A stretch of DNA of 17,224 bases from DASVEE01 sp036399695 (GCA_036399695.1 DASWMP010000139.1:1-17224); one strand, 5' to 3'. Shown: positions 5,422 to 13,271, counted from the stretch's first letter. The notes: generated by a model not told the origin, from the letters alone. Numbers and translations are program-made.

Positions 5422-8400
5422 ACTTCACCTGTTGTAGGATTGAAAATCATTTCGTTAACACCGTTTGTATAACGAGCGAATCCGGCCTTGCCTTGTGGGT
5501 CGGGGCCAACCGTCGTCGCGGTTTCGAGGATTTCTTCTGCCGCGATGAATGGTGAGCCGTAGCGTGCTTGCATTTTGGTGTAGTAACGTTCCGTAAACTT
5601 CAGACTGCTGCCCTCGGCTACGACATAGCCGTCCTGAAGCAGAATCCCTCTGCCGAAGCTACCAAAACCCAACGGTACAATCGCGATTTTGCTTTGGCGC
5701 AGATGGCCACCGCGCATTAGGAAGCCGGCGAGATGGTTGTTACCCATCATCGCCGCGACTTCAGCGTCGCTGAAGTCGCGATTCATCGTGCGGAGTGTTG
5801 CCCGGAGCGCTGTTCGGTACATTAACGCACTAAACCAGCCTGGATCTTTGGCTGTAACTGTTACCGTGGCGCGTGCGGAAGGTTCCTCTCGCGATGAGGG
5901 GTTGGCCTTCTTCTCGCCGCAAAAAATCATGCACGTGCCGCCGTTACTTGGGTCGAACGCAAGTAGCCCGCGCGGGTCAGTGAGACGTAGAGGATTGTTA
6001 GTGACATACGAATACCGGTTCCATGATTGCGGCGTCTCTGGGTTTCCGTTCACCGGATCCACGCTCAAGAACCGTCCCCAATTCGGGTTGTAGAACCTCG
6101 CATGCATGTAGTCGAGGTATTCGGGGCCGGTGTCGGTGTCGCGTTCGTGGCCGGTGAACTGGAGGGGGCCGGCGCCTTCGAGGCCGCCGGCGCCGAAGGG
6201 GGCGTAGTCCTGGGTGTCGAGGATGGAGAAGGCGTCGCTGATGACGCGGCGGGAGCCGAGGTGGTCGGGGTGGTGGAAGAGGGTGAGAGGGGTGCCGATC
6301 CAGGGCTGGAGCGTCGCCAGGAGGGTCGTGCCTCGCCAGACGTAGTCGTACTCGCGGGCAAAGGCCGTCGTGCCGTCTTCGAGCGGCTGGTCTCGCCACT
6401 GCGAAAGGAGCAGACCATCTGGCCGGCGCACGGAGTAGGTGATGCTGGCCCACGGGGAGAGGAAAAAGTCGGCGCCGGTGACGTAGCGGATGGTGGCGAT
6501 ACGCTCGTTGTCCGCGGTGTAGAGGTAGCCGAGGTCCAGTGACGGGCCGCTGCAGCTCGGACAGCGCGGATCGTACGGCCGGCCGCTCTCCAGGTAGAGG
6601 CGCGACATCATGCCGGCGCCGTCCCACACGTAGCGATACGTATGACCGTCCGGCGCGACCGAGGAGCTGGTATTGCCACCGGTGTCATAGGTGACGCCCG
6701 CCGCGAGCCGGTTCTTCGCGGAGTCGACGGCGATGCTGGACGCCGAGACGCCGACGGTGCGCGACGTCCGGTTGCCGAACGGGTCGTAGGTGAAGCGTTC
6801 GCTGGCCGCGCCGGTGGCCGTCTCGACCAGCCGGTTGACTTTGTCGTAACGGTAGCTCGTCGTCCCGACCGAGCGGATGTTGCCTGCGCCGTCGTAGCGG
6901 TAGGGCCCGAGCTCCACGCCGTTGCCTTCGGAGAGCGTGTAATCGCAGGGATCGGCCGGGGCCGCGGTGGCGTCGACATCCCACTGCATGATGAGGATCG
7001 AGCAAGGGCGCGCGCTCACCGGGTCGAGCTCCCACAGCTCGCGGACCGCGGGGGTGCGCACCTCGTGGACGATGCCGCTGGGGTGATACGTCACGTTACT
7101 GAGATAGTCCCACGAACTGTAGGTGCCGAGGTCGTCGAGCTGGCGCAGATAGCCGCTCGAGTAGCGGTGCGCGATCTCACGGTTTCCTTCCCGCGAGGCG
7201 CATGCGACGTCATTGCAGCGCCTCGGGTAATTCAGCACGTCGAGCAGGCCGAGGTCGTTCGTCGCTTGCGAGTAGACGGCGTCGAACGGCGGGAGCGTGC
7301 CGCCACTGACGGAGGTCTGGCGCGATGAGAGGCGTCCGCCACGGTCGCGATACTCGTAGCGCTCCTCGACGGCCAGCCGTCCGCTGAGACGGAGCTGATC
7401 GTTGTAGCGGGTGGCGGTGAGCAGCTTCCCGTTCCGGGCGTCACACGTACCGGCCGTGCAGCCGATCGGGTTGTTGGCCGTCGCGTAGACGAAGCGTTTG
7501 AGGTCGGCGCCGTTGGCCGTGACGAGCGTCGGGCGTTCGGCGCGATCGAAGGTGAAGCGCAGCTCGTACGAGCCGTCGACGGTACGGGTGGCGTGACCGC
7601 GGGCGTCATAGTCGCTGTAAGTCGCCGGCGCGTCCTTCTCCGGGTGCGTCTCGGAGGTCAGGAAGCCGCGCGCGTCATAGACGAACGTACGTTCCTGCAC
7701 CACGCCCGCCTCGGTGCGCACGCGCCGCAGGCCGGCGGCGTCGTACGTGTAGATGGTGGGGACGTTCGCGCTGTTCGTGCCGGACGGTTCGGTCACGCGC
7801 CGGATGCGTCCGAAGCCGTCCACTTCTTCGATCGTCGTCGAGTCCTCCTCGCCCGAGGCCGTCGTCGCCACTTTGACGGTGCGGTGGGTCGTGAAGGCGT
7901 TTGGATAGGAGAGCGCCGTGACCTTGCCGTCCGGAGCGGTGACCGTGCGCACGCGGCCAAGCGCATCGAAAGTGGACGTCGTCACATGCGCGGACGGTTG
8001 GGAGTCGCTGGTGAAGCGTGCCCATTCCGCGGAGGCGGTTTGCTGGCCGAGGGAGTTGTAGACGTGCTGCCGGACGCTCCAGGCCTCCAGCGGATTCCCG
8101 GTCTGACCGTCGGTCTCGTCGGGCATGCGCCGCTTCTCGCGCAGCAGACGGCCGAAGGCGTCGTAAAAATAATCGGCGGCGATGGTCCCGGCGTTCTCCG
8201 CCGAGACCTGTCTCGCGCTGGCTGTCGCGGGCGTGTAGGCGCCGCCTGTCAGCACGGCGTTCGTGTATGCGTATGTCGCCGGCGCCGTCCCTGGCGAGGC
8301 GATGGACTTCAGGCGGCCGGCTGCATCGTAGGAATAGGTGGTCGGCAGCCCGGCCGGATCGCGCGTGCGTTGCAGCCGGCCGGTGGCGAGATCGACGTCG

Positions 8401-8993
8401 GCGTCGAAGACGGTGAACGACAGCGGCGCGCCATTCGCCGCGAGATAGCCGCTGCGGATCACCGTCCCGGCGACCCACTGGTGCGCCAGCGCGTAGGTGG
8501 GTGCGGACGACGCCAGGACGGACGTTGCCAGTGCGCCCGTGGCGATCGGTTGCGTGTCGCCGCCGTAATAGCGCTCGCCGTCGATGTTGCCGTGGCTGTC
8601 GCGAGTGAGCTCGGTGACGAGATCGTTGGCAGCGGGAGTGGCGGCAGCGAGCGTCCGCGAGCGGATCAGCGCGCCGGTGGTGCGCGAGAAGAAGTGGTGC
8701 GAGCGCAGCGTCGAGGTGCCCTCGATCGTCGTGCGGCTGCTGAAGCCGCCGAGGATCCATGGCTCCGCCGCAGAGAGAAGGGCGAAGCCCGCACTGGGAT
8801 TCGACGCGAGGGGGTCGTACGAGCCGGAATCGTAGCCCGCCGGATCGACGGCGAAGTCGCGGCGGTTGTGGGCGGTGCGTACTTCGCGGCCGTGCAGTTC
8901 ACCGCCGTAGTTCGACGAAGTGAGCGTCGTCCGGTAGTGCCCGAGGCCATCATCGTCGGAGAACGTCTCCTCGGTGTAATAGCCGTTCTCGTC
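5397..8993 (-). CDS. Rhs/YD-repeat core and toxin tip (downstream frame)
   Basis: A continuous open frame of 1198 codons from DENGYYTEETFSDDD (8993) to the stop at 5397. There is no start codon in the first 177 codons, so it must be the continuation of the upstream frame at 9445. Repeated YD-type motifs run through it (YSYDAAGRLKSI, YFYDAFGRLLRE, FDALGRVRTV, YTYDAAGLRRV, YRYDGAGNI, FTYDPFGNRTSR). The conserved Rhs core end reads DHLGSRRV, then FTGHERDTDTG, then YLDYMHARFYNPNWGRFLSV, ending in NPLRLTDPRGL near 5967. Such proteins form a shell that encapsulates the C-terminal toxin. The last ~700 nt are visibly less GC-rich than the core, consistent with a swapped tip. The matching N-terminal part is described separately. 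Confidence 0.9.
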   Translation of the reverse strand, partial: DENGYYTEETFSDDDGLGHYRTTLTSSNYGGELHGREVRTAHNRRDFAVDPAGYDSGSYDPLASNPSAGFALLSAAEPWILGGFSSRTTIEGTSTLRSHHFFSRTTGALIRSRTLAAATPAANDLVTELTRDSHGNIDGERYYGGDTQPIATGALATSVLASSAPTYALAHQWVAGTVIRSGYLAANGAPLSFTVFDADVDLATGRLQRTRDPAGLPTTYSYDAAGRLKSIASPGTAPATYAYTNAVLTGGAYTPATASARQVSAENAGTIAADYFYDAFGRLLREKRRMPDETDGQTGNPLEAWSVRQHVYNSLGQQTASAEWARFTSDSQPSAHVTTSTFDALGRVRTVTAPDGKVTALSYPNAFTTHRTVKVATTASGEEDSTTIEEVDGFGRIRRVTEPSGTNSANVPTIYTYDAAGLRRVRTEAGVVQERTFVYDARGFLTSETHPEKDAPATYSDYDARGHATRTVDGSYELRFTFDRAERPTLVTANGADLKRFVYATANNPIGCTAGTCDARNGKLLTATRYNDQLRLSGRLAVEERYEYRDRGGRLSSRQTSVSGGTLPPFDAVYSQATNDLGLLDVLNYPRRCNDVACASREGNREIAHRYSSGYLRQLDDLGTYSSWDYLSNVTYHPSGIVHEVRTPAVRELWELDPVSARPCSILIMQWDVDATAAPADPCDYTLSEGNGVELGPYRYDGAGNIRSVGTTSYRYDKVNRLVETATGAASERFTYDPFGNRTSRTVGVSASSIAVDSAKNRLAAGVTYDTGGNTSSSVAPDGHTYRYVWDGAGMMSRLYLESGRPYDPRCPSCSGPSLDLGYLYTADNERIATIRYVTGADFFLSPWASITYSVRRPDGLLLSQWRDQPLEDGTTAFAREYDYVWRGTTLLATLQPWIGTPLTLFHHPDHLGSRRVISDAFSILDTQDYAPFGAGGLEGAGPLQFTGHERDTDTGPEYLDYMHARFYNPNWGRFLSVDPVNGNPETPQSWNRYSYVTNNPLRLTDPRGLLAFDPSNGGTCMIFCGEKKANPSSREEPSARATVTVTAKDPGWFSALMYRTALRATLRTMNRDFSDAEVAAMMGNNHLAGFLMRGGHLRQSKIAIVPLGFGSFGRGILLQDGYVVAEGSSLKFTERYYTKMQARYGSPFIAAEEILETATTVGPDPQGKAGFARYTNGVNEMIFNPTTGEVWHMKKLQ
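5400..5966 (-). other. Variable C-terminal toxin tip of the Rhs protein
   Basis: The 189 residues after DPRG. A linker with two Cys (GGTCMIFCGEKK) is followed by a helical segment (ALMYRTALRATLRTMNRDFS), a hydrophobic/Gly-rich part (IAIVPLGFGSFGRGILLQDG), then FTERYYTKMQARYGSPF. The end reads AEEILETATTVGPDPQGKAG, then FARYTNGVNEMIFNPTTGEV, then WHMKK. A final helix-strand-strand-turn-strand with an R-Y pair and a His near the C-terminus is reminiscent of BECR-type (barnase/EndoU/colicin/RelE) ribonuclease tips, but I cannot assign a named toxin family. Candidate active residues are the Arg of ARYTNG and the His of WHMKK. Confidence 0.65.
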
Positions 8994-9445
8994 TCCGGGC
9001 TCAGATAGCCGGGCGCCTTAGTGCCGATGGGGCCGAAGGGGCTTTCGTTCGCGCAGCCGGCCACGGCGCCGGCGAGGAGGCGTCCGAGGTGGAGCTGCCA
9101 GCCGAAACCGGCGTTGTCGCGCCGTGACGGGTAGGCCCAGTTGTAGGTGATGACTTCCGACGGATTGTTCGGGTCGGGACGTTCGTCGATCGAGCTGAAC
9201 TCCCAGTTGTTGCCGCCGTAGCTCAGCATCAACTGATAGGACAGGCTGCCGCCGACGGCGTAGCGCTGGCCGATGGGGATGGAGACGCCGAGGTTGCCGT
9301 TGAAGAGGCCGACGGAATCGACGCCGTCGAAGCTGTACGCCTTCTCGCTGGCGAAGCCTCGTTCGACGTTCGGCGTGACCGCCTGCGCGGATGCGGATGC
9401 GGTGGTCAGCAGGGCCAGGAGTGTGAAGGTACCGAGGCGGCTCAT
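8666..9445 (-). CDS. Rhs N-terminal segment with signal peptide (upstream frame)
   Basis: The ATG at 9445 overlaps the TGA of the upstream gene (ATGA), so translation is coupled. Residues 1-21 are a Sec signal (MSRLGTFTLLALLTTASASA, then Q), so this Rhs protein is exported rather than loaded naked onto a type VI apparatus. Residues ~40-90 (NGNLGVSIPIGQRYAVGGSL, then YQLMLSYGGNNWEF) form the beta-rich start typical of secreted YD-repeat proteins. After GYLSP at about residue 149 the frame changes; codons downstream of about 8998 in this frame are nonsense rich in R, T and S up to 8666. Restoring one G gives GYLSPGDENGYYTEE, joining it to the long downstream frame. The rebuilt protein is about 1,348 aa. 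Confidence 0.8.
   Translation of the reverse strand: MSRLGTFTLLALLTTASASAQAVTPNVERGFASEKAYSFDGVDSVGLFNGNLGVSIPIGQRYAVGGSLSYQLMLSYGGNNWEFSSIDERPDPNNPSEVITYNWAYPSRRDNAGFGWQLHLGRLLAGAVAGCANESPFGPIGTKAPGYLSPETRTAITPRRRSPTMMASGTTGRRSLRRTTAVNCTAAKYAPPTTAATSPSIRRATIPARTTPSRRIPVRASPFSLRRSHGSSAASAAARRSRAPRRCARTTSSRAPPAR
8994..9000 (-). other. Frameshift site in the Rhs gene
   Basis: On the coding strand the sequence reads CTGAGCCCGGAGACGAGAAC. One added G (CCCGGGAGAC) fuses SPGDENGYY into one frame. Both flanking frames are clean and coding-like over hundreds of codons, so a single-base loss is the simplest reading. It lies in a G/C run prone to slippage and sequencing error. No slippery heptamer with a stimulatory structure is evident. 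Confidence 0.8.
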
Positions 9446-10065
9446 TCGTTCACCTCGATGACGGCATAGCGGAGCGCGACCGGCTCGACGACGATGATGG
9501 TGTCGGCCTTCTCGAATTTCTTCGGGTCCTTCTTCGCGGCCTTGTCGGCGTCCTGCAGCTTCGGCGGTTTGAGGCGTGACTTGCCGTCGAGCAGCGGATC
9601 GTCGTCGCTGGCGCCGCCGTCGGCGACGGCGCCGAACCAGACGCCGTGGCCGGCGCGGATCAACAGCACGTAGGACAGGTCGGGCGGCAGCTCGAGCGCG
9701 TCGCCCGACGACTTTACCCGCGCGACGGCAGTCTGGCCGGGTAGTGCGGGCAGTTCCGCACCGGGCGGTGCCAGGATCGCGTGGCGGCCGCTCTTTTCAT
9801 CGGCGGCAATCCAGAGCGCGTGCGGCAAGAGCGGCTGTGCGGCCGTGAAGACGGCGCGGCCTGTCTCGTCAGCCTGAAGGCGCAGCCGCGAAAGACGGGT
9901 CGTGCCGCCCTGCAGCGCCTCCTGGTCGCGCTCGAGGCCGAAGAGCACCGCGTCATGGCCGGGCGTGAGACCGCTGATTTCAACCGTGCTTCCGCTCGCG
10001 CTGATGACGAGCGGCTGCTCGGGACCGGTGGCGAGTAGCCACGCTAAAACGACTGCCAGATACAT
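9442..10065 (-). CDS. Exported protein coupled to the Rhs gene
   Basis: 207 aa from the ATG at 10065, chosen because GAGGAG stands 5 nt upstream and the sequence that follows (MYLAVVLAWLLATGPEQP) is a signal peptide. The open frame upstream of it is Pro/Ala-rich nonsense. The mature part is beta-rich (LVISASGSTVEISGLTPGHD, VLFGLERDQE, then YVLLIRAGHGVWFGAV) and ends in a Lys/Asp-rich segment (KAAKKDPKKFEKAD) before VVEPVALRYAVIEVNE. The stop overlaps the Rhs start by 4 nt, so the two are cotranslated. I do not recognise the family. It may be a periplasmic or surface partner for Rhs export or folding. Confidence 0.7.
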   Translation of the reverse strand: MYLAVVLAWLLATGPEQPLVISASGSTVEISGLTPGHDAVLFGLERDQEALQGGTTRLSRLRLQADETGRAVFTAAQPLLPHALWIAADEKSGRHAILAPPGAELPALPGQTAVARVKSSGDALELPPDLSYVLLIRAGHGVWFGAVADGGASDDDPLLDGKSRLKPPKLQDADKAAKKDPKKFEKADTIIVVEPVALRYAVIEVNE

Positions 10066-10187
10066 AGAAACTCCTCGCGCGGACACGACGCTCCACGCCG
10101 GCGCCGGCGGGGAGGGAACGAGAAAATTGGCCTGAGTTGGACTCGCGTGAGTGTACAGGACGAACGGAGACGCGACCGGCACTCCGA

Positions 10188-10214
10188 GTGGAGGACGGAC
10201 AATCTTGTCCGTCA
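10188..10214. repeat. REP-like palindrome, first of an inverted pair
   Basis: Contains GACGGACAA (10194-10202) and TTGTCCGTC (10205-10213), a perfect 9-bp stem with a 2-nt loop. Together with flanking bases, 26 of 27 nt match the reverse complement of 10308-10334. It lies in the 396-nt gene-free gap between the exported protein and the response regulator. Confidence 0.8.
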
Positions 10215-10307
10215 GGCGAGGAGGTAGCCACGAAGCGAATTGTCAATTCCGCAAAAAGTGTTGGTGCAGGTGTGCGGAGGTGCAGCGTGGTCGCGCGATT
10301 TCTCGCG

Positions 10308-10334
10308 TGACGGACAGGATTGTCCGTCCTCCAC
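10308..10334. repeat. REP-like palindrome, second of an inverted pair
   Basis: GACGGACA (10309-10316) pairs with TGTCCGTC (10321-10328) around GGAT. It is the inverted partner of 10188-10214. The 93 nt between the pair hold no gene. Two closely spaced inverted REPs form a BIME-like unit. No REP-associated transposase is in the window. Confidence 0.8.
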
Positions 10335-10420
10335 TACACCGCTTCGAGGGCGGTGGCCGACGGGATGACAGTGGAGTGGTACAGCGCGCCTCGTAGCTCC
10401 ATCCGCGATGTGCCGCTGCC

Positions 10421-10457
10421 GCACGTAACGCGGCGAGGCCGCGCTGCCGTTACGTGC
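10421..10457 (-). terminator. Hairpin just past the response-regulator stop
   Basis: GCACGTAACG (10421-10430) pairs with CGTTACGTGC (10448-10457), with further GC pairing inside. On the minus strand it starts 4 nt after the response-regulator stop at 10462. There is no U-tract, so it may act as an RNA-stabilising or Rho-assisted end rather than a classic intrinsic terminator. Confidence 0.5.
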
Positions 10458-10461
10458 ACCC

Positions 10462-10863
10462 TTACGGCTCGGAGGCGGTTTCGCCGGCCGTGGCCTGGGC
10501 GGAGGCTTTGACGCACTCGCCGACTTCGCGCACGAGGGCTTCCACGTCGAACGGCTTCTCGAGGAAGTGTTCGGCGGGCGGCGAGAGCCGCTCCGCGGCG
10601 GAGGCGCCGAAGGCCGTCATCACCAGGACGGTCGGGAGCTGGGCCGGGTGGTATTCGCCGAGGTACTTCATGACGCCGGCGCCGTCGAGGCGCGGCATCA
10701 TCAGGTCGAGCACGATCACGTCGTACTCGGCCGCGGCGAGTTTCTCGATACCTTCGGCTCCGTCGCGCGCGCTGTCCACTGAGAAGTTTCGCCGCTCCAG
10801 GATTCGCGTCACGAGCAGCCGGATGGCGACGTCATCATCGATGACAAGCGCACGGAGCGTCAT
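10462..10863 (-). CDS. Single-domain response regulator (CheY-like)
   Basis: A 133-aa receiver domain with no output domain. It has the canonical residues: the acidic pocket in VIDDDVAIR (residues 7-15), phospho-acceptor Asp53 in VLDLMMP, Thr in VMTAF (about 84), and Lys in EKPFD (about 103). A short tail (ATAGETASEP) follows the last helix. No histidine kinase is adjacent, so it receives phosphate from an unlinked partner. It is divergent from the receiver-like gene at 10996 and lies between the Rhs and metal-uptake operons without obvious functional connection. Confidence 0.9.
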   Translation of the reverse strand: MTLRALVIDDDVAIRLLVTRILERRNFSVDSARDGAEGIEKLAAAEYDVIVLDLMMPRLDGAGVMKYLGEYHPAQLPTVLVMTAFGASAAERLSPPAEHFLEKPFDVEALVREVGECVKASAQATAGETASEP

Positions 10864-10995
10864 CGCTCACCACGCCCGCCCTCACGTTTTGTACTACACA
10901 CGAGCTTGAGGGATAGCAAGAAGCGAACCGTACGGCGCAGCGGCCCCCGGGCCATCGGACTGATGGATCAAAAATTGCGGAGAACGGTGCCATTC

Positions 10996-11424
10996 ATGAC
11001 GTCTTCGATCATCGTCGAGCCGGACCTCGGGATCCGCAGGCTCCAACGACTCATCATCCGCCAGGTCGTCGGGACGGACGAGATCGTCGAGGTCCGGTCC
11101 ATCGCCGAAGCGCTCCCGATCTATGCTTCCCGCCACTTCAACTTCGCGATGGTCGACATCTCCCGCCCCACGGATGAGCTGCGTGAGCTCCTCGAGATCT
11201 CCCGCAAGAAACAGCGTTCGCCGGTCATCGCGTTCACCACGGCCGCCGTTACGCGCGAGACCCTGCAACTCCTCGTCAGCGATCACGTGTTCGCCGTCTT
11301 TCCGAAGCCGTTCGACCTCGAAGCGGTCATCGAATCGGTCGGCTCGGCGCTCTCGGCCGAAAAGGCCGGCACCCTGCACCCGCGCTTCTTCGGCTTCCTG
11401 CAGCGGGGCGAAGAGGAGCAGTAG
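10996..11424 (+). CDS. Degenerate receiver-domain protein
   Basis: 142 aa from the ATG at 10996, chosen because the receiver fold starts there (MTSSIIVEPDLGIRRLQ) and GGAGAA lies 11 nt upstream; an in-frame ATG at 10963 is possible. Receiver positions are recognisable: Asp54 in AMVDIS, Thr-Thr in IAFTTA (about 81-82) and Lys104 in FPKPFD. The acidic pair at the end of beta-1 is replaced by E-P-D, so metal binding may be altered. A 20-residue tail (LHPRFFGFLQRGEEEQ) follows. It has no output domain and lies back-to-back with the CheY-like gene with about 130 nt between starts. It may be a stand-alone adaptor. Confidence 0.7.
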   Translation: MTSSIIVEPDLGIRRLQRLIIRQVVGTDEIVEVRSIAEALPIYASRHFNFAMVDISRPTDELRELLEISRKKQRSPVIAFTTAAVTRETLQLLVSDHVFAVFPKPFDLEAVIESVGSALSAEKAGTLHPRFFGFLQRGEEEQ

Positions 11425-11510
11425 GCGCCCCTGTATCGCATCCGTAACGCCGGCGCGCAATTTCGTCCGGCCGGGCTCCCGTTCTTGACGGCGGAATGCC
11501 CCAGAGGAGT

Positions 11511-11888
11511 ATGCTCCCGGCCGTGAAGCGCCCCGCGGGTCCGGTTTCGAGCTGGTTGCGATGCCTGATCGCTTCCACGCTCGTGCTCATCAGCGCCATG
11601 ACGGCGGTGGTGCCGCATCGCCATGGGCTGACCGATGGGCTTCGTCTGGCCTCCGGCGACGGCAGCGCCTTCTCCGGCGTCAAGGCCTCGCGCGACCACA
11701 CGGCGCAGGTGCCGTGCGCGGCCTGCGCCCGCGAGCATCACGACGGGGTCGCGCCTTCCGCGCGGCATACCGCTGCCCCCCGCACGCAGCCTGTCGCAAT
11801 CGCCAGGGTCGCCGTCACCGCTGAAGCGGCCGGTCACGACGCGAACGTCCGGCTCCGCGGTCCTCCCTCCGCGATGTCTGTCTGTTGA
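11511..11888 (+). CDS. Small His/Cys-containing exported protein
   Basis: About 125 aa. One N-terminal hydrophobic segment (LRCLIASTLVLISAMTAVV) acts as a signal peptide or anchor. It is followed at once by PHRHGLTDG, then CAAC and EHHDG, then an Ala/Pro/Arg-rich tail ending in MSVC. The His and Cys clusters right after the membrane segment suggest periplasmic metal binding, supported by its place as first gene of a metal-uptake operon. The start is uncertain. The ATG at 11511 has AGAGGAG only 1 nt upstream; a GTG at 11523 or the ATG at 11496 are alternatives. A TTGACG at 11485 could be a -35 box, in which case the GTG start would be nearly leaderless. The family is not recognised. Confidence 0.55.
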   Translation: MLPAVKRPAGPVSSWLRCLIASTLVLISAMTAVVPHRHGLTDGLRLASGDGSAFSGVKASRDHTAQVPCAACAREHHDGVAPSARHTAAPRTQPVAIARVAVTAEAAGHDANVRLRGPPSAMSVC

Positions 11889-11930
11889 TCGCTGCAGCAC
11901 CGATCCCGACACACATCCGGAGGTTTTTCG

Positions 11931-13271
11931 ATGCACCCATGGACCAGGGTCCTGTGCATGCTCGTCATTTTGACGACGGCACTTTCCGTTTTCGGCCAGA
12001 CGGCCGCCACTCCCCAGCAACAGACTGAACGCGACGCAATGAAGGCGCGGCTGGATCGCCTTCAGCAGCAGATCGAAGCCCTGGCCCGCGAGGCGGCGGC
12101 GCTCAAGGCCGCCCTCGAGGGGACGGCCGCGGAGCCGGTTCCGGCCGAGGACGATCTGCTCGACGTGCAGCCGCTCGAGCCCGCGCAGACCGCCGGGACG
12201 CCGCCGGCGCCGGACCAGCCCGCGCCCGCCGGCACCACGGAGGTGCCGCCGGCCGAGCTCACCGGCGAGCCGGTGGCGAGCGCCCCCGCCGCCGCTTCGA
12301 ACCTGCTCAATCCCGACATCTCGGTCATCGGCAACTTCCTCGGGCACGCCGGCAGCGACAACCCGTTCGAACCGCGCGATCCGCTCGCGTTCGAGGAGGC
12401 GGAGATCGCCTTCCAGGCGGCCGTCGATCCGTATGCGCGGGCGAAGTTCTTCGTCGCCATCACGCCCGAGGGGGCCGAGCTCGAGGAAGGCTTCGCGGAA
12501 TTCATCGCCCTGCCGTACGACCTGACGGCGAAGGTGGGCAAGCTGAAGGCGAACTTCGGCAAGGCCAACACGTGGCACACGCACATCCGGCCCTGGGTCG
12601 ATCAGCCGCTCGTCATCAGCAACTTCTTCGGTGAAGAAGGGCTGGCCGACAGCGGCATCTCCGTCACGAAGCTCATCCCGAACCCGCTGGCCTACACGGA
12701 AGTGACGGCCGAGGTGCTGAGCGGCAACGCCGAGGGCGTATTCGAGCGCCGGCAGCAGAACGACCTCCTGTACAACACCCACCTTCGCTTCTTCAAAGAC
12801 CTGACGGAGAGCACGAACCTCGACCTCGGCGTCAGCTACGCGATCGGTACCGGCGCGCCGGAAGAAGGTGTCGACGACAGCGGCGGCCGCAGCCAGTTCG
12901 CCGGCCTCGACGTCACCTGGCGCTGGAAACCGCTGCAGACTGCCACGCGCAAGGGCCTGGTCGCCAGGACGGAGCTGATCCGGAACAAGCGCGCCGACCG
13001 CGACGACAGCGCGTTCGGCTTCTACACCTCCGTCGATTACCAGTTCGCCCGGCGCTGGCTCACGGGCCTCCGCTTCGACAGCGCCGACCGGGTGTTCGAC
13101 CCGGGCAGTACGGACCGCGGCCTGTCGCTCTCCTTTACGTTCCGCCCCTCCGAATTCAGTCAGATTCGTGGACAGGTCCGCCGTACGCGCTACGCGCACG
13201 CGCTCACCGCGACCGAGCTCCTGCTGCAACTGCAATTCTCCATCGGTGCGCATGGCGCGCACACCTTCTAG
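11931..13271 (+). CDS. Outer-membrane beta-barrel protein of a metal-uptake operon
   Basis: A 446-aa protein; GGAGG stands 7-8 nt before the ATG. The signal peptide is at 1-22 (VLCMLVILTTALSVFGQ). A coiled coil follows at ~30-63 (ERDAMKARLDRLQQQIEALA), then a Pro/Ala-rich linker, then from about residue 123 (NLLNPDISVIGNFLGHA) a barrel-like domain with alternating strands and the terminal aromatic FSIGAHGAHTF typical of outer-membrane insertion. The architecture (coiled coil, linker, barrel) resembles porin-like proteins found beside zinc or manganese ABC genes. The binding protein begins 8 nt downstream, so this is probably the outer-membrane entry route for the same metal. Substrate is inferred from context. 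Confidence 0.75.
   Translation: MHPWTRVLCMLVILTTALSVFGQTAATPQQQTERDAMKARLDRLQQQIEALAREAAALKAALEGTAAEPVPAEDDLLDVQPLEPAQTAGTPPAPDQPAPAGTTEVPPAELTGEPVASAPAAASNLLNPDISVIGNFLGHAGSDNPFEPRDPLAFEEAEIAFQAAVDPYARAKFFVAITPEGAELEEGFAEFIALPYDLTAKVGKLKANFGKANTWHTHIRPWVDQPLVISNFFGEEGLADSGISVTKLIPNPLAYTEVTAEVLSGNAEGVFERRQQNDLLYNTHLRFFKDLTESTNLDLGVSYAIGTGAPEEGVDDSGGRSQFAGLDVTWRWKPLQTATRKGLVARTELIRNKRADRDDSAFGFYTSVDYQFARRWLTGLRFDSADRVFDPGSTDRGLSLSFTFRPSEFSQIRGQVRRTRYAHALTATELLLQLQFSIGAHGAHTF

Noticed and set aside
8994..9000. Programmed ribosomal frameshifting in Rhs
   Set aside because: The site lacks a slippery heptamer, and a one-base loss in a G/C run explains it more simply.
7593..9008. 471-codon plus-strand open frame across the Rhs core
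   Set aside because: It is antisense to the YD-repeat coding frame. Its product is Arg/Gly/Val-rich low complexity with no domain, as expected from a GC-rich opposite strand.
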